From NCBI GenBank assembly GCA_029881775.1, contig JAOULY010000092.1, positions 1 to 7,148 on the forward strand: a stretch of DNA of 7,148 bases, read 5' to 3'. The position numbers and the translations under genes were made by a program. Source of the stretch: Gammaproteobacteria bacterium (lineage in GTDB: Bacteria > Pseudomonadota > Gammaproteobacteria > UBA9214). Positions 1 to 5,840 of the stretch are shown in pieces (the first letter of the stretch is position 1; each line of letters opens with the position of its first letter). The notes under the pieces are model-generated. The model saw only the letters and a program-made list of their open reading frames with translations, had not been told where the DNA came from and searched no databases.

Positions 1-1065
1 CGTAACCGTGACATTGACATTGGCCGGTATCAGTCCGCCACTGTCTTTCAAGTCCTCAACCTTGGCCAGAATGGCCTTCGACACTTCGACACCGTTGGTG
101 CCTTCCTTCTTGGCAATGGCGACCGTTACCGCCGCATCGCCGTCAGCCTCCTCGGTATCGCCCTGATAGGCCGGCCCGGTAAAAAACGTCACCAGCTGGT
201 GCGGTTCAGCAGAGCCTTGTGAGACACGCGCCACATCACGGACATAGACCGGCGAATTGTTGCGTATGGCAATGACCAGTCGACCGATTTCCTTGGCATT
301 GGTCAGGAATGAACCGGTACGCACAGAAAACGACATGCCGCTTGATTCAACATCGCCGGCTGACTTCTCGGCGTTCGCAGTCTTGATAGTCTGTGCAACC
401 TGCTGCAGACTGATGCCATACCCCGACAGGCGTTCCGGCATCACCTCGACCTTGACCTGGTCTTCCCGGCCGCCGACGATAAAGCCCTTGCCGACGTCTT
501 CGACACCACCCAGCCGCTGTAAAAGATCCAGCGCCAACAGGCGCAAGGAACCATCATCGACATCTTTTGACCAGAGTGTCAGCGTGACCACAGGCACATC
601 GTCCACACCGACCGGCTTGACCAGCGGCTGCGATACATTCGGCGGGATCTTGTCCATGTTGGACTGCAGCTTGTCATGCACCTTGACCAGCGAATCGCCC
701 ATGTCCTCGCCAACCTTGAAGCGCACAGTTACGATCGCCCGACCGCGCTCGGTTGCGGTGTAGGTGTGGCGTACTCCGGGGATTTCCAGCAACAGCCGCT
801 CCAGCGGCTCTGTTACCAGGCTGGCAACCTGATCGGCTGACGCGCCTTCGTAACCGACAAACACGTCAATCATCGGCACGGATATCTGCGGGTCTTCCTG
901 GCGCGGCGTAAACATCAGGCCGATTAATCCGACCAGCAATGCCACCATCAGAATCATCGGGGTCACCGGCGAGGTAATAAACAACCTTGCCGTACGACCT
1001 GCGATTCCGAGGGAGTGGGCGTCGTAGTTAAACGGTGTGGAGAACTGTTTTTCTTGGTCAGCCAT
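1..1065 (-). CDS. RND efflux transporter permease, N-terminal part (cut by window edge)
   Basis: The open frame runs leftward off the window and shows the first 355 residues of a protein that is normally about 1,000-1,050 residues. RND permeases sit in the inner membrane and use the proton gradient to expel substrates captured from the periplasm or outer leaflet, together with an adaptor and an outer-membrane channel. Visible are a short cytoplasmic N-terminus, a first membrane helix at about residues 34-53, then the family pattern RQEDPQISVP (55-64), the GYEGAS / TEPLE / EIPGV series (71-98), and the start of the porter domain up to an AVTVAIAKKEGTN segment (312-324). The second membrane helix and the proton-relay aspartates of TM4 lie outside the window. 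The ATG at 1065 is preceded by AAGGTGG at 10 nt spacing. The gene lies 162 bp downstream of the adaptor on the same strand, so it is probably co-transcribed. It looks like the HAE1/AcrB-type branch rather than metal (CusA) pumps, but the diagnostic part is missing. The substrate is unknown. Confidence 0.93.
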   Translation of the reverse strand, partial: MADQEKQFSTPFNYDAHSLGIAGRTARLFITSPVTPMILMVALLVGLIGLMFTPRQEDPQISVPMIDVFVGYEGASADQVASLVTEPLERLLLEIPGVRHTYTATERGRAIVTVRFKVGEDMGDSLVKVHDKLQSNMDKIPPNVSQPLVKPVGVDDVPVVTLTLWSKDVDDGSLRLLALDLLQRLGGVEDVGKGFIVGGREDQVKVEVMPERLSGYGISLQQVAQTIKTANAEKSAGDVESSGMSFSVRTGSFLTNAKEIGRLVIAIRNNSPVYVRDVARVSQGSAEPHQLVTFFTGPAYQGDTEEADGDAAVTVAIAKKEGTNGVEVSKAILAKVEDLKDSGGLIPANVNVTVT

Positions 1066-1227
1066 ACTTGAAAATCCACCTTCTTCCGTGACTATACCCG
1101 GGTAATGCAATCGGCACTTTCATGCAGTGCTGTAATATTTCTGACCGGGCAAGCACGTTCGTCTGTAATTCTTGTTTGTTGTTACTATCGAGGCTGCCGT
1201 TATGCGCAGCACCCGTATTTCATACAA

Positions 1228-2367
1228 TCAATTCCACGAGCTGCTTTGCTTGTTGGCTTCCGCCCCCTTGACAAAAATCTGCTCCCCGGCTTTCAGGCCG
1301 GAAAGAATAGCAACTCCATCTGCACCGACATCATCACCTGTCCGAACCAGGCGCAACTCGCGCTTGTTTTTTGCGTTCATGACATAGATACCCGGCAAAC
1401 TGCCACGCCATACCAGCGCCTCTTTCGGGACAACAGGCAGCTCACGCACCTTCGCGTTGACGTCGTTAATCATAACCTCTGCATACATACCGGCACCGCC
1501 TGGCGCACCTTGCGGGAGTTCCAGTTTGACAGTAACCGTATGGCGGTCGGGATCGGCAATCGGGAAAATCTGTACAACCCGCGCAGGAATCTGCACATCA
1601 CCGACGTCGAGCCGCGCCTGGACAACCATGCCCTTGGTGACGCCCGGCATCAGGCGCGCCGGCACTTCCACCTCGATCTGCAACTGCGACATATCAGCAA
1701 ACTTCAGCATCGGCATACCCGGCTGGACGGTATCGCCCACCTCGACCAGCTTCTTGGTAATTACACCTTTGAATGGCGCAACAGATTTGGCATCGCGCAG
1801 TTTGCTATCGATTTCCTCGATACTTGCCCTTGCCGCCGCCAGTTGGCTGCGGGCCTGTTCAACCTGAGTGCCATACTGGTATCGCTGTGCATACCGGTCA
1901 TATCCGGGAGTAGAACCACTCCCCATCATGCCTTGCATGGGGTTGGTAAAACTCTTCATCATGGAACCGAGGCCGCCCATCGCATCATTCTGTTCGCCAC
2001 CATAGGGCGAGATCACTTCGCGCGAATACTGGACACCCGCATTTCTCAGCGCCGCCTCGGCATTTGCCAGGTTCGCCCATGCGGCACGACGCTTGGCCAG
2101 CAGGTCATCATCATTGATGGCAATCAGCTCTGCGCCTTCCTCGAAAAACTCACCTTCCTCGCCGGCTATGCTCTTGACCCGGCCCGGTATCTGCGCCGAA
2201 AACGTTACGTCCTTGATTGGCACTACCGTACCGCCGAGCGTGACCGTCGCCGGTACCGCAATACTGGGGACGGTTCTGAGTGATTCGTTGCTGCCCTGCG
2301 ACCAGGCGGGCGTACTGCAGAGAAGTACCGAAATAATTCCTGCCAGAGTCGTATTCCTGATTAACAT
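1228..2367 (-). CDS. RND efflux periplasmic adaptor (membrane fusion protein)
   Basis: This encodes a 379-residue periplasmic adaptor that would bridge the adjacent RND permease to an outer-membrane channel. The ATG at 2367 gives a clean signal peptide (residues 1-22, cleavage probably after AWS); there is no convincing lipobox. The first half of the barrel-sandwich (lipoyl) domain is at about residues 46-85 (QIPGRVKSIAGEEGEF), followed by helix 86-115. A Met/Gly-rich stretch occupies 127-152, and a second helix 160-193 is followed by the second lipoyl half (APFKGVITKKLVEVGDTVQPG, 197-217). The beta-barrel (about 225-290) and membrane-proximal domain (about 300-370) complete the fold. GAGMYAEVMI and PKEALV are typical late motifs. 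An in-frame ATG at 2382 (5 residues longer) is possible; the frame remains open to 2493, but that extension is hydrophilic and contains a hairpin. The gene lies between the SCP2-like gene and the permease on the same strand. The odd point is the insertion replacing a long coiled-coil hairpin. Confidence 0.92.
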   Translation of the reverse strand: MLIRNTTLAGIISVLLCSTPAWSQGSNESLRTVPSIAVPATVTLGGTVVPIKDVTFSAQIPGRVKSIAGEEGEFFEEGAELIAINDDDLLAKRRAAWANLANAEAALRNAGVQYSREVISPYGGEQNDAMGGLGSMMKSFTNPMQGMMGSGSTPGYDRYAQRYQYGTQVEQARSQLAAARASIEEIDSKLRDAKSVAPFKGVITKKLVEVGDTVQPGMPMLKFADMSQLQIEVEVPARLMPGVTKGMVVQARLDVGDVQIPARVVQIFPIADPDRHTVTVKLELPQGAPGGAGMYAEVMINDVNAKVRELPVVPKEALVWRGSLPGIYVMNAKNKRELRLVRTGDDVGADGVAILSGLKAGEQIFVKGAEANKQSSSWN

Positions 2368-2376
2368 CTTTAAATG

Positions 2377-2381
2377 CCTCA
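2377..2381 (-). promoter_or_regulatory. Ribosome binding site deciding the adaptor start
   Basis: On the minus strand TGAGG sits 9 nt before the ATG at 2367 and directly overlaps the alternative ATG at 2382. It supports the 2367 start, which also gives the best signal peptide. No comparable purine-rich site precedes 2382 or 2493. Confidence 0.55.
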
Positions 2382-2439
2382 TTACATAACCGCATGCAAA
2401 ACATTCAAAAATGGTACACATGCAATCACTTATTGTATC

Positions 2440-2460
2440 GGCCTGCCACAACGGCAGGCC
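2440..2460 (-). other. GC-rich hairpin between SCP2-like gene and adaptor gene
   Basis: GGCCTGCC at 2440-2447 and GGCAGGCC at 2453-2460 form a perfect 8-bp stem with a 5-nt loop. It lies 74 nt after the SCP2-like stop codon and 73 nt before the adaptor start. There is no T-run on either strand directly after the stem, so it does not look like a classical rho-independent terminator. It could protect the 3' end of the SCP2 message, slow polymerase, or lower expression of the efflux genes relative to SCP2. The role is inferred. Confidence 0.5.
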
Positions 2461-2533
2461 GTATTGATCACGCCAATCCCTGGCATCCTGCAAGTCCTGA
2501 CCGGAATTAACCCCCGGTTTTGCGCCGTTAAGC

Positions 2534-2932
2534 TCAGGCGCGTCCCATTACTGAAAAGCTCTTGATGAACGGTCCGGCCATACGCGGATCCTTGACCATC
2601 GCACCGTAATCCCCAACGTTGAACTTCAGCTTGCGCGAGGTATAAGCCATGCCAAGTCCCATCATGCCGGGTGGCTTGGCCATCCATTTATTCCAGTTAT
2701 CGAACGTCGCGCGCAGATCCCAACTGAGTTCCTCGTTACCGGTATAAGGGCCTGCCTTGGTGGCTTTGCCGTTTTCCACGGTAAGCACACCACGCGGGGT
2801 ATCTTCACCATCAAATCCGTACGCAATTACTGAATTAAAATTGATCTTCGCCAATGCATCCGACAGTTCCGGCTCGGCATTCCACTGATCCTTAAAGCTA
2901 TTCATCCATTCGTCAGAAAACATATCAGCCAT
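2534..2932 (-). CDS. SCP2-like sterol/lipid-binding domain protein
   Basis: This encodes a small soluble protein of 132 residues with no signal peptide, so it is probably cytoplasmic. The C-terminal two thirds resemble the SCP2 (sterol carrier protein 2) fold. There is a beta-hairpin region (VIAYGFDGEDTPRGVLTVENGK, 35-56) and a WDLRATFDNWNKWM segment (71-84), which matches the usual acidic/aromatic helix before the lipid tunnel. A MMGLGM stretch (90-95), then SRKLKFNVGDYGAMVKDPRMA (99-119), corresponds to the conserved 'GKLKv.GD...m..np' element. SCP2 domains hold acyl chains, fatty acyl-CoA or isoprenoid lipids in a hydrophobic tunnel. The frame is open upstream to 3025, but the ATG at 2932 has an excellent Shine-Dalgarno 8 nt upstream, which fixes the start. 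It is the first gene of a presumed unit with the RND adaptor and permease. The family assignment comes from motif memory; ligand and role are unknown. Confidence 0.75.
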   Translation of the reverse strand: MADMFSDEWMNSFKDQWNAEPELSDALAKINFNSVIAYGFDGEDTPRGVLTVENGKATKAGPYTGNEELSWDLRATFDNWNKWMAKPPGMMGLGMAYTSRKLKFNVGDYGAMVKDPRMAGPFIKSFSVMGRA

Positions 2933-2940
2933 TTCAGCAT

Positions 2941-2949
2941 CCCCTCCTT
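2941..2949 (-). promoter_or_regulatory. Strong ribosome binding site of the SCP2-like gene
   Basis: The minus strand reads AAGGAGGGG with 8 nt to the ATG at 2932. This near-perfect anti-16S match is the reason for rejecting the 31-residue upstream extension that the open frame would allow. Confidence 0.85.
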
Positions 2950-2975
2950 GTATGGTTATAGATAGATCAATATGT

Positions 2976-2991
2976 TGTGATCTTAATAACA
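2976..2991 (-). promoter_or_regulatory. CRP/Vfr-like palindrome upstream of the SCP2-like gene
   Basis: The plus strand reads TGTGATCTTAATAACA, which agrees with the CRP core TGTGATCTAGATCACA at 13 of 16 positions, including the full left half-site TGTGA. It lies 44-59 nt upstream of the SCP2-like start codon. A TATAAC hexamer at 2955-2960 on the minus strand could be a -10 element, but no good -35 goes with it, which would fit an activator-dependent promoter. AT-rich DNA yields such matches by chance, so this is tentative. Confidence 0.3.
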
Positions 2992-3440
2992 AAAAACTAC
3001 CAGATATAGAAGATATCTCTCTCACGATGCGGGCGACAATAAACCGTCAGCCACATGACCAGACAAGAAAAAACCTCTAATAATGACCAAGCTAACACAA
3101 CATTGATCAACATAGTAGTTTCTTGAAGTCAAGATTAACAAGCGCTGCCGATAAAAAATCAGGGTACAGGGCTTGACTGTCGATACAAACAAACGGCATC
3201 CACAGACAGCAAAAAAACCGCCCCTGTGGCAGTCGCACTGAAACTCTGTATCTTTTTGTTCTATTTGATTATTTTAAACGCATCAGGCAGGGGTCGCAGC
3301 GCTCACGCAGCAACACAGGCCACAGGCCTACCCTCTAGCCGCAAACCCTGATAAGTTTATATAAACATGGACTTATAAAAGCAGGCGCTAAATATTACTT
3401 GCCCTGCCACCAGGCAGCGCACTCACTGGCGGGAAGAAAA

Positions 3441-3917
3441 TTGAATACCGAGAAACAGCAAACCGAATCAGACACGCAGGAACAACGCGCAATTGACCGC
3501 CGCCGACCAAACTGGTTGACCGTGTACGGGGCGATGTTCCTGAATCGCCGGCGCGACGCGCGCCGTGACGGCGACCATATAGATAACTACACCGACTGGT
3601 ATGGCCATCTGCCGCTGTTTGCAACCGTCACCATTATCCTGCTGTGCTTCGCCGATGCCTTCCTGACGACGGTACTGATAAGCAAAGGCGCCGTTGAACT
3701 GAACATTTTAATGGACTGGCTGATTCAGCGCGACATCCACATGTTTGCCATCGTGAAAATGGCCGTGACCGGTACCGCACTCATTATTCTGGTCATACAT
3801 CTGAACTTTCGCGTATTCTATAAAAAATACATTGCCGTTCGTTATGTCCTGTATGCGATGGTACCAGTCTATTCGCTGCTCATTTATCACGAACTGAATA
3901 TGCTCGCCAATATCTAG
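3441..3917 (+). CDS. DUF5658-type small membrane protein
   Basis: This encodes a protein of about 158 residues whose function I cannot name. It begins with a hydrophilic, Gln/Arg-rich cytoplasmic tail containing IDRRRPNWL and FLNRRRDARRDGDHIDNYTDWY. Three membrane helices follow at about residues 57-79, 101-123 and 133-151. The first contains CFADAFLTTVLISKGAVELN, which matches the 'ADA..T..L...G..E.NP.M' pattern I associate with DUF5658; the usual Pro after Asn is Ile here. IVKMAVTG in the second helix and the closing YHELNML also fit that family. No ATG lies before the conserved RRRP segment. I chose TTG at 3441, preceded by GGGAAG at a short 4-nt spacing. TTG at 3399 (172 residues) is the alternative but lacks a close ribosome site. 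The gene is convergent with the cyclic-di-GMP phosphodiesterase, with 59 bp between the stop codons. Confidence 0.8.
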   Translation: MNTEKQQTESDTQEQRAIDRRRPNWLTVYGAMFLNRRRDARRDGDHIDNYTDWYGHLPLFATVTIILLCFADAFLTTVLISKGAVELNILMDWLIQRDIHMFAIVKMAVTGTALIILVIHLNFRVFYKKYIAVRYVLYAMVPVYSLLIYHELNMLANI

Positions 3918-3967
3918 GCAGCTACACACCAGTTCAAGCTGACACGCCATTGCCCGGTTTCGCGCCC

Positions 3968-3988
3968 GATCTCGCTTTAATCGAGATC
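3968..3988. other. Inverted repeat across the phosphodiesterase stop codon
   Basis: GATCTCG (3968-3974) and CGAGATC (3982-3988) form a perfect 7-bp stem with a 7-nt loop that contains the TAA stop of the minus-strand EAL gene; the last codons for DLD form one arm. It lies between two convergent genes. No T-tract follows on either strand, so it is at best a weak or rho-assisted transcript end signal. It may also be chance. Confidence 0.4.
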
Positions 3989-5596
3989 TTCCGGCTTGTT
4001 GTGCCTGGCAAGAAATTCCCTTAGCTGACCAACAGGCACTGCCTTCGAGTAATACCAGCCCTGTGCAAAATCTACCCCCTGATTTAACAGATAGGCCTCC
4101 TGTTCGCGCGTCTCTACGCCCTCGGCTATGGTCTGCAACTCCAGCCGCCTCGCCATATCGATAATTGCATCGACCAACCCGGTTGTAGGCGCATCCGAGC
4201 CAATTGCCTTGATGAAACATTTGTCGATTTTCAGGTAATCGACCGGGAACGATTCGATATAACTCAGGCTCGAGTAACCGGTACCGAAATCATCCAGCGC
4301 AATACCAGAATGCCGACGGCTCAGTGATTCCATTATCTCTCTTGCCTTTTCACCGTCCTCGATAAGACTGCGCTCGGTGATTTCATAAATTATCTGTTCG
4401 GGCAGGATGCCGCTGTTGCCGAAAATGGCGCTGGAGGTCTGCAGTATCCTGCCCGACTCGAAATGCGAGGGGCTGAGATTGATGGCAATATGCAGGGACC
4501 GGTCATGCTGCAACAGGTCCGCGATTTCGCCATGCAGCTTTTTCATCAGCCATTCTGTCATGGGCTCGATCAGGCCGGTATCTTCAGCCAGCGGAATAAA
4601 CAGGTCAGGCCGGACACGCTTGCCGCCGGGCTGGCGCCAGGAAATCAGCGCCTCGGCACCGACGCAACGGCCGTCCTTCAGGCTGATAATCGGCAGATAA
4701 TTGATCTCGAATTCATCTTTTTGCAGGCTGCGTTCCAGCTCACCCTGCAGCGACAACCGCTTGAGAAAGATACTGATGACCAGCAGCACCAGCACTATCG
4801 ACGTCACCAGCCCGACGATACCCAGCAGCAGCGCCATCCGCACCCAGTCCCGCAGTATCCACGCATCCGACGCGGCTGCAATCGAGTAAATCCCCGGGAA
4901 ACCGTCAAGCTCGATCGCAAACAGCGTGCGCTCCACACCGTCCTTGAATGACGCACGCAGTTGTGTGGCGCTGTCGACCGATGCCAGCTCCGATTCGACC
5001 ATATCCATCTCGGGAACATTCCCTTCCCAGGCAAACAGGTGTGCATCCTTACGACGCAGCAGGACAGCAAAACCCTCCTCGCCGAGCCCCGCACCCAGCT
5101 GGCCGATCAGCGCACTGGGATGAATGAACGCAACAATTTCCGAACCATCATCCCGCTGGCGGATCGCAACCAGCCCGAACCGCTCCATCAGGGTAATTTC
5201 CAGCGGGCCAAGCAGGCGGAATCCGGGAACCGGGGGCGGCAGACCAGGGTCAACCGGCGGGTCGACTGCACCCCAGCTGCTACATACCAGTTTGCGATCA
5301 GGCCGGATCAGACCCAGTTCACTGATACCGGGGATATCGTATGCCATATTATTCATGGCACTGATGTCTTTTGCCCCGCAGGCATAAGACAGCCCGGACA
5401 GCGCGATCAGGCCCCGGTCGATCTGTAGCAGCATTTCAGAGGTATCATTGGCAATGCCGCGCGCAATCGACTGCAGATTCGCCTCCGCATTGCTGATCGT
5501 AGTGGTATATGCCGCATAGATGGCATAGCCTATCGGCCCGAGTCCGGCCAGCATGGCCAGGATGACCGCCAGGAGAATTGTTAATTTACGTCGCAT
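3977..5596 (-). CDS. CSS-motif EAL-domain cyclic-di-GMP phosphodiesterase
   Basis: This encodes a 539-residue inner-membrane enzyme expected to hydrolyse c-di-GMP to pGpG, lowering the signal that favours biofilm over motility. Membrane helices at about 7-29 and 253-279 enclose a periplasmic CSS domain with Cys73 and the motif C105-S-S. In this family the two cysteines form a redox-sensitive disulfide that restrains activity. The cytoplasmic EAL domain (about 285-535) looks catalytically complete: E315 in EAL, N373 in NLSP, E405/E408 in YEITER, D435 and D436 in DDFGTGYSS, K456 in LKID, E492 in AEGVE, and Q512. The EAL motif reads EALISW where Arg is more usual at the Ser. No GGDEF domain is present, so it should act only as a phosphodiesterase. 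The start at 5596 is the first methionine before the first membrane helix, but it has no recognisable ribosome site. It is divergent from the OmpA-like gene and convergent with the DUF5658-type gene. Confidence 0.93.
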   Translation of the reverse strand: MRRKLTILLAVILAMLAGLGPIGYAIYAAYTTTISNAEANLQSIARGIANDTSEMLLQIDRGLIALSGLSYACGAKDISAMNNMAYDIPGISELGLIRPDRKLVCSSWGAVDPPVDPGLPPPVPGFRLLGPLEITLMERFGLVAIRQRDDGSEIVAFIHPSALIGQLGAGLGEEGFAVLLRRKDAHLFAWEGNVPEMDMVESELASVDSATQLRASFKDGVERTLFAIELDGFPGIYSIAAASDAWILRDWVRMALLLGIVGLVTSIVLVLLVISIFLKRLSLQGELERSLQKDEFEINYLPIISLKDGRCVGAEALISWRQPGGKRVRPDLFIPLAEDTGLIEPMTEWLMKKLHGEIADLLQHDRSLHIAINLSPSHFESGRILQTSSAIFGNSGILPEQIIYEITERSLIEDGEKAREIMESLSRRHSGIALDDFGTGYSSLSYIESFPVDYLKIDKCFIKAIGSDAPTTGLVDAIIDMARRLELQTIAEGVETREQEAYLLNQGVDFAQGWYYSKAVPVGQLREFLARHNKPEDLD

Positions 5597-5654
5597 GGGG
5601 AAACGCGGGTGGCAGCCCGTTCCGGTACCGTCGCGGACCTGTAGACCTCGCCAG

Positions 5655-5705
5655 AATTCATATTCACAATATATGACTATTCAACAAGTTGGTATATATT
5701 GCACG
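5655..5705. promoter_or_regulatory. AT-rich divergent promoter region
   Basis: This short AT-rich block separates the minus-strand EAL gene from the plus-strand lipoprotein. On the plus strand ATGACT (5673-5678) and TATATT (5695-5700) at 16 nt spacing resemble -35 and -10 boxes and would leave a leader of about 135 nt. A small palindrome ATATT-CAC-AATAT lies at 5660-5672. No firm minus-strand boxes were found. The match to consensus is moderate, and the precise start sites cannot be read from sequence. Confidence 0.35.
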
Positions 5706-5840
5706 TTAATTAAATTTATGCCGGACACACCCACCCCGGCAAAGGGTTAGCAGGATAAAAACCGGATATTACCTGTCCAACGAAAAGTTATTGAATACAG
5801 TCTTTAAAATTCAGCCAATACGGCTCAAACAGGAGCAACT

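Larger units (their letters stand above)
2933..3440. other. Gene-free divergent intergenic region (about 500 bp)
   Basis: No open frame with a credible ribosome binding site was found on either strand. The stretch is more AT-rich than its neighbours, with a T-rich block at 3250-3277, the CRP-like palindrome near the left end, and a TATATAAA-like run near 3358-3365 that could serve as a -10 for the plus-strand gene. Small inverted repeats occur: CTTGA/TCAAG at 3122-3133, AGGCC/GGCCT at 3317-3329, CTGCC/GGCAG at 3404-3417, and CCACAG/CTGTGG around an A-run near 3190-3220. None forms a convincing terminator. The region must hold the promoters of both divergent genes; its length leaves room for an unrecognised small RNA or leader. 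Confidence 0.5.

Noticed and set aside
257..763. Plus-strand open frame of 168 codons
   Set aside because: It is antisense to the RND permease; the Ser/Thr/Pro-rich product shows no recognisable domain.
1095..1104. TACCCGGGTA palindrome
   Set aside because: A 10-bp palindrome is expected by chance in a window of this size; a similar ACCCGGGTAA occurs inside the egtD-like gene.
1105..2283. Plus-strand open frame of 392 codons
   Set aside because: It is entirely antisense to the well-supported adaptor gene, has a His/Arg/Leu-rich composition without family motifs, and lacks a ribosome binding site.
2308..2367. Lipoprotein signal in the adaptor (VLLC)
   Set aside because: Leu directly before Cys does not fit the lipobox, while AWS-Q gives a good type I cleavage site a few residues later.
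2368..2493. N-terminal extension of the adaptor
   Set aside because: The frame is open, but the extension is hydrophilic, runs through the hairpin and places the signal peptide internally; ATG 2367 has a ribosome site.
2933..3025. N-terminal extension of the SCP2-like protein
   Set aside because: A near-perfect Shine-Dalgarno precedes ATG 2932, and the extension would translate the Shine-Dalgarno itself.
2952..3080. Possible 42-residue plus-strand ORF in the intergenic region
   Set aside because: It starts with ATG but has only a pyrimidine-rich stretch upstream, no recognisable product, and overlaps the promoter and leader of the SCP2-like gene.
3708..4220. Minus-strand open frame of 170 codons across the convergent gene ends
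   Set aside because: It is out of frame with both well-supported genes, spans their junction and shows no motif.
4463..4951. Plus-strand open frame of 162 codons
   Set aside because: It is antisense to the EAL phosphodiesterase; the Gln/His/Arg-rich composition is typical of a shadow frame.
5553..5750. Plus-strand 65-codon frame between the EAL gene and the lipoprotein
   Set aside because: It begins inside the EAL gene on the opposite strand, has no ribosome site, and the remaining 25 codons after ATG 5673 overlap the presumed promoter.
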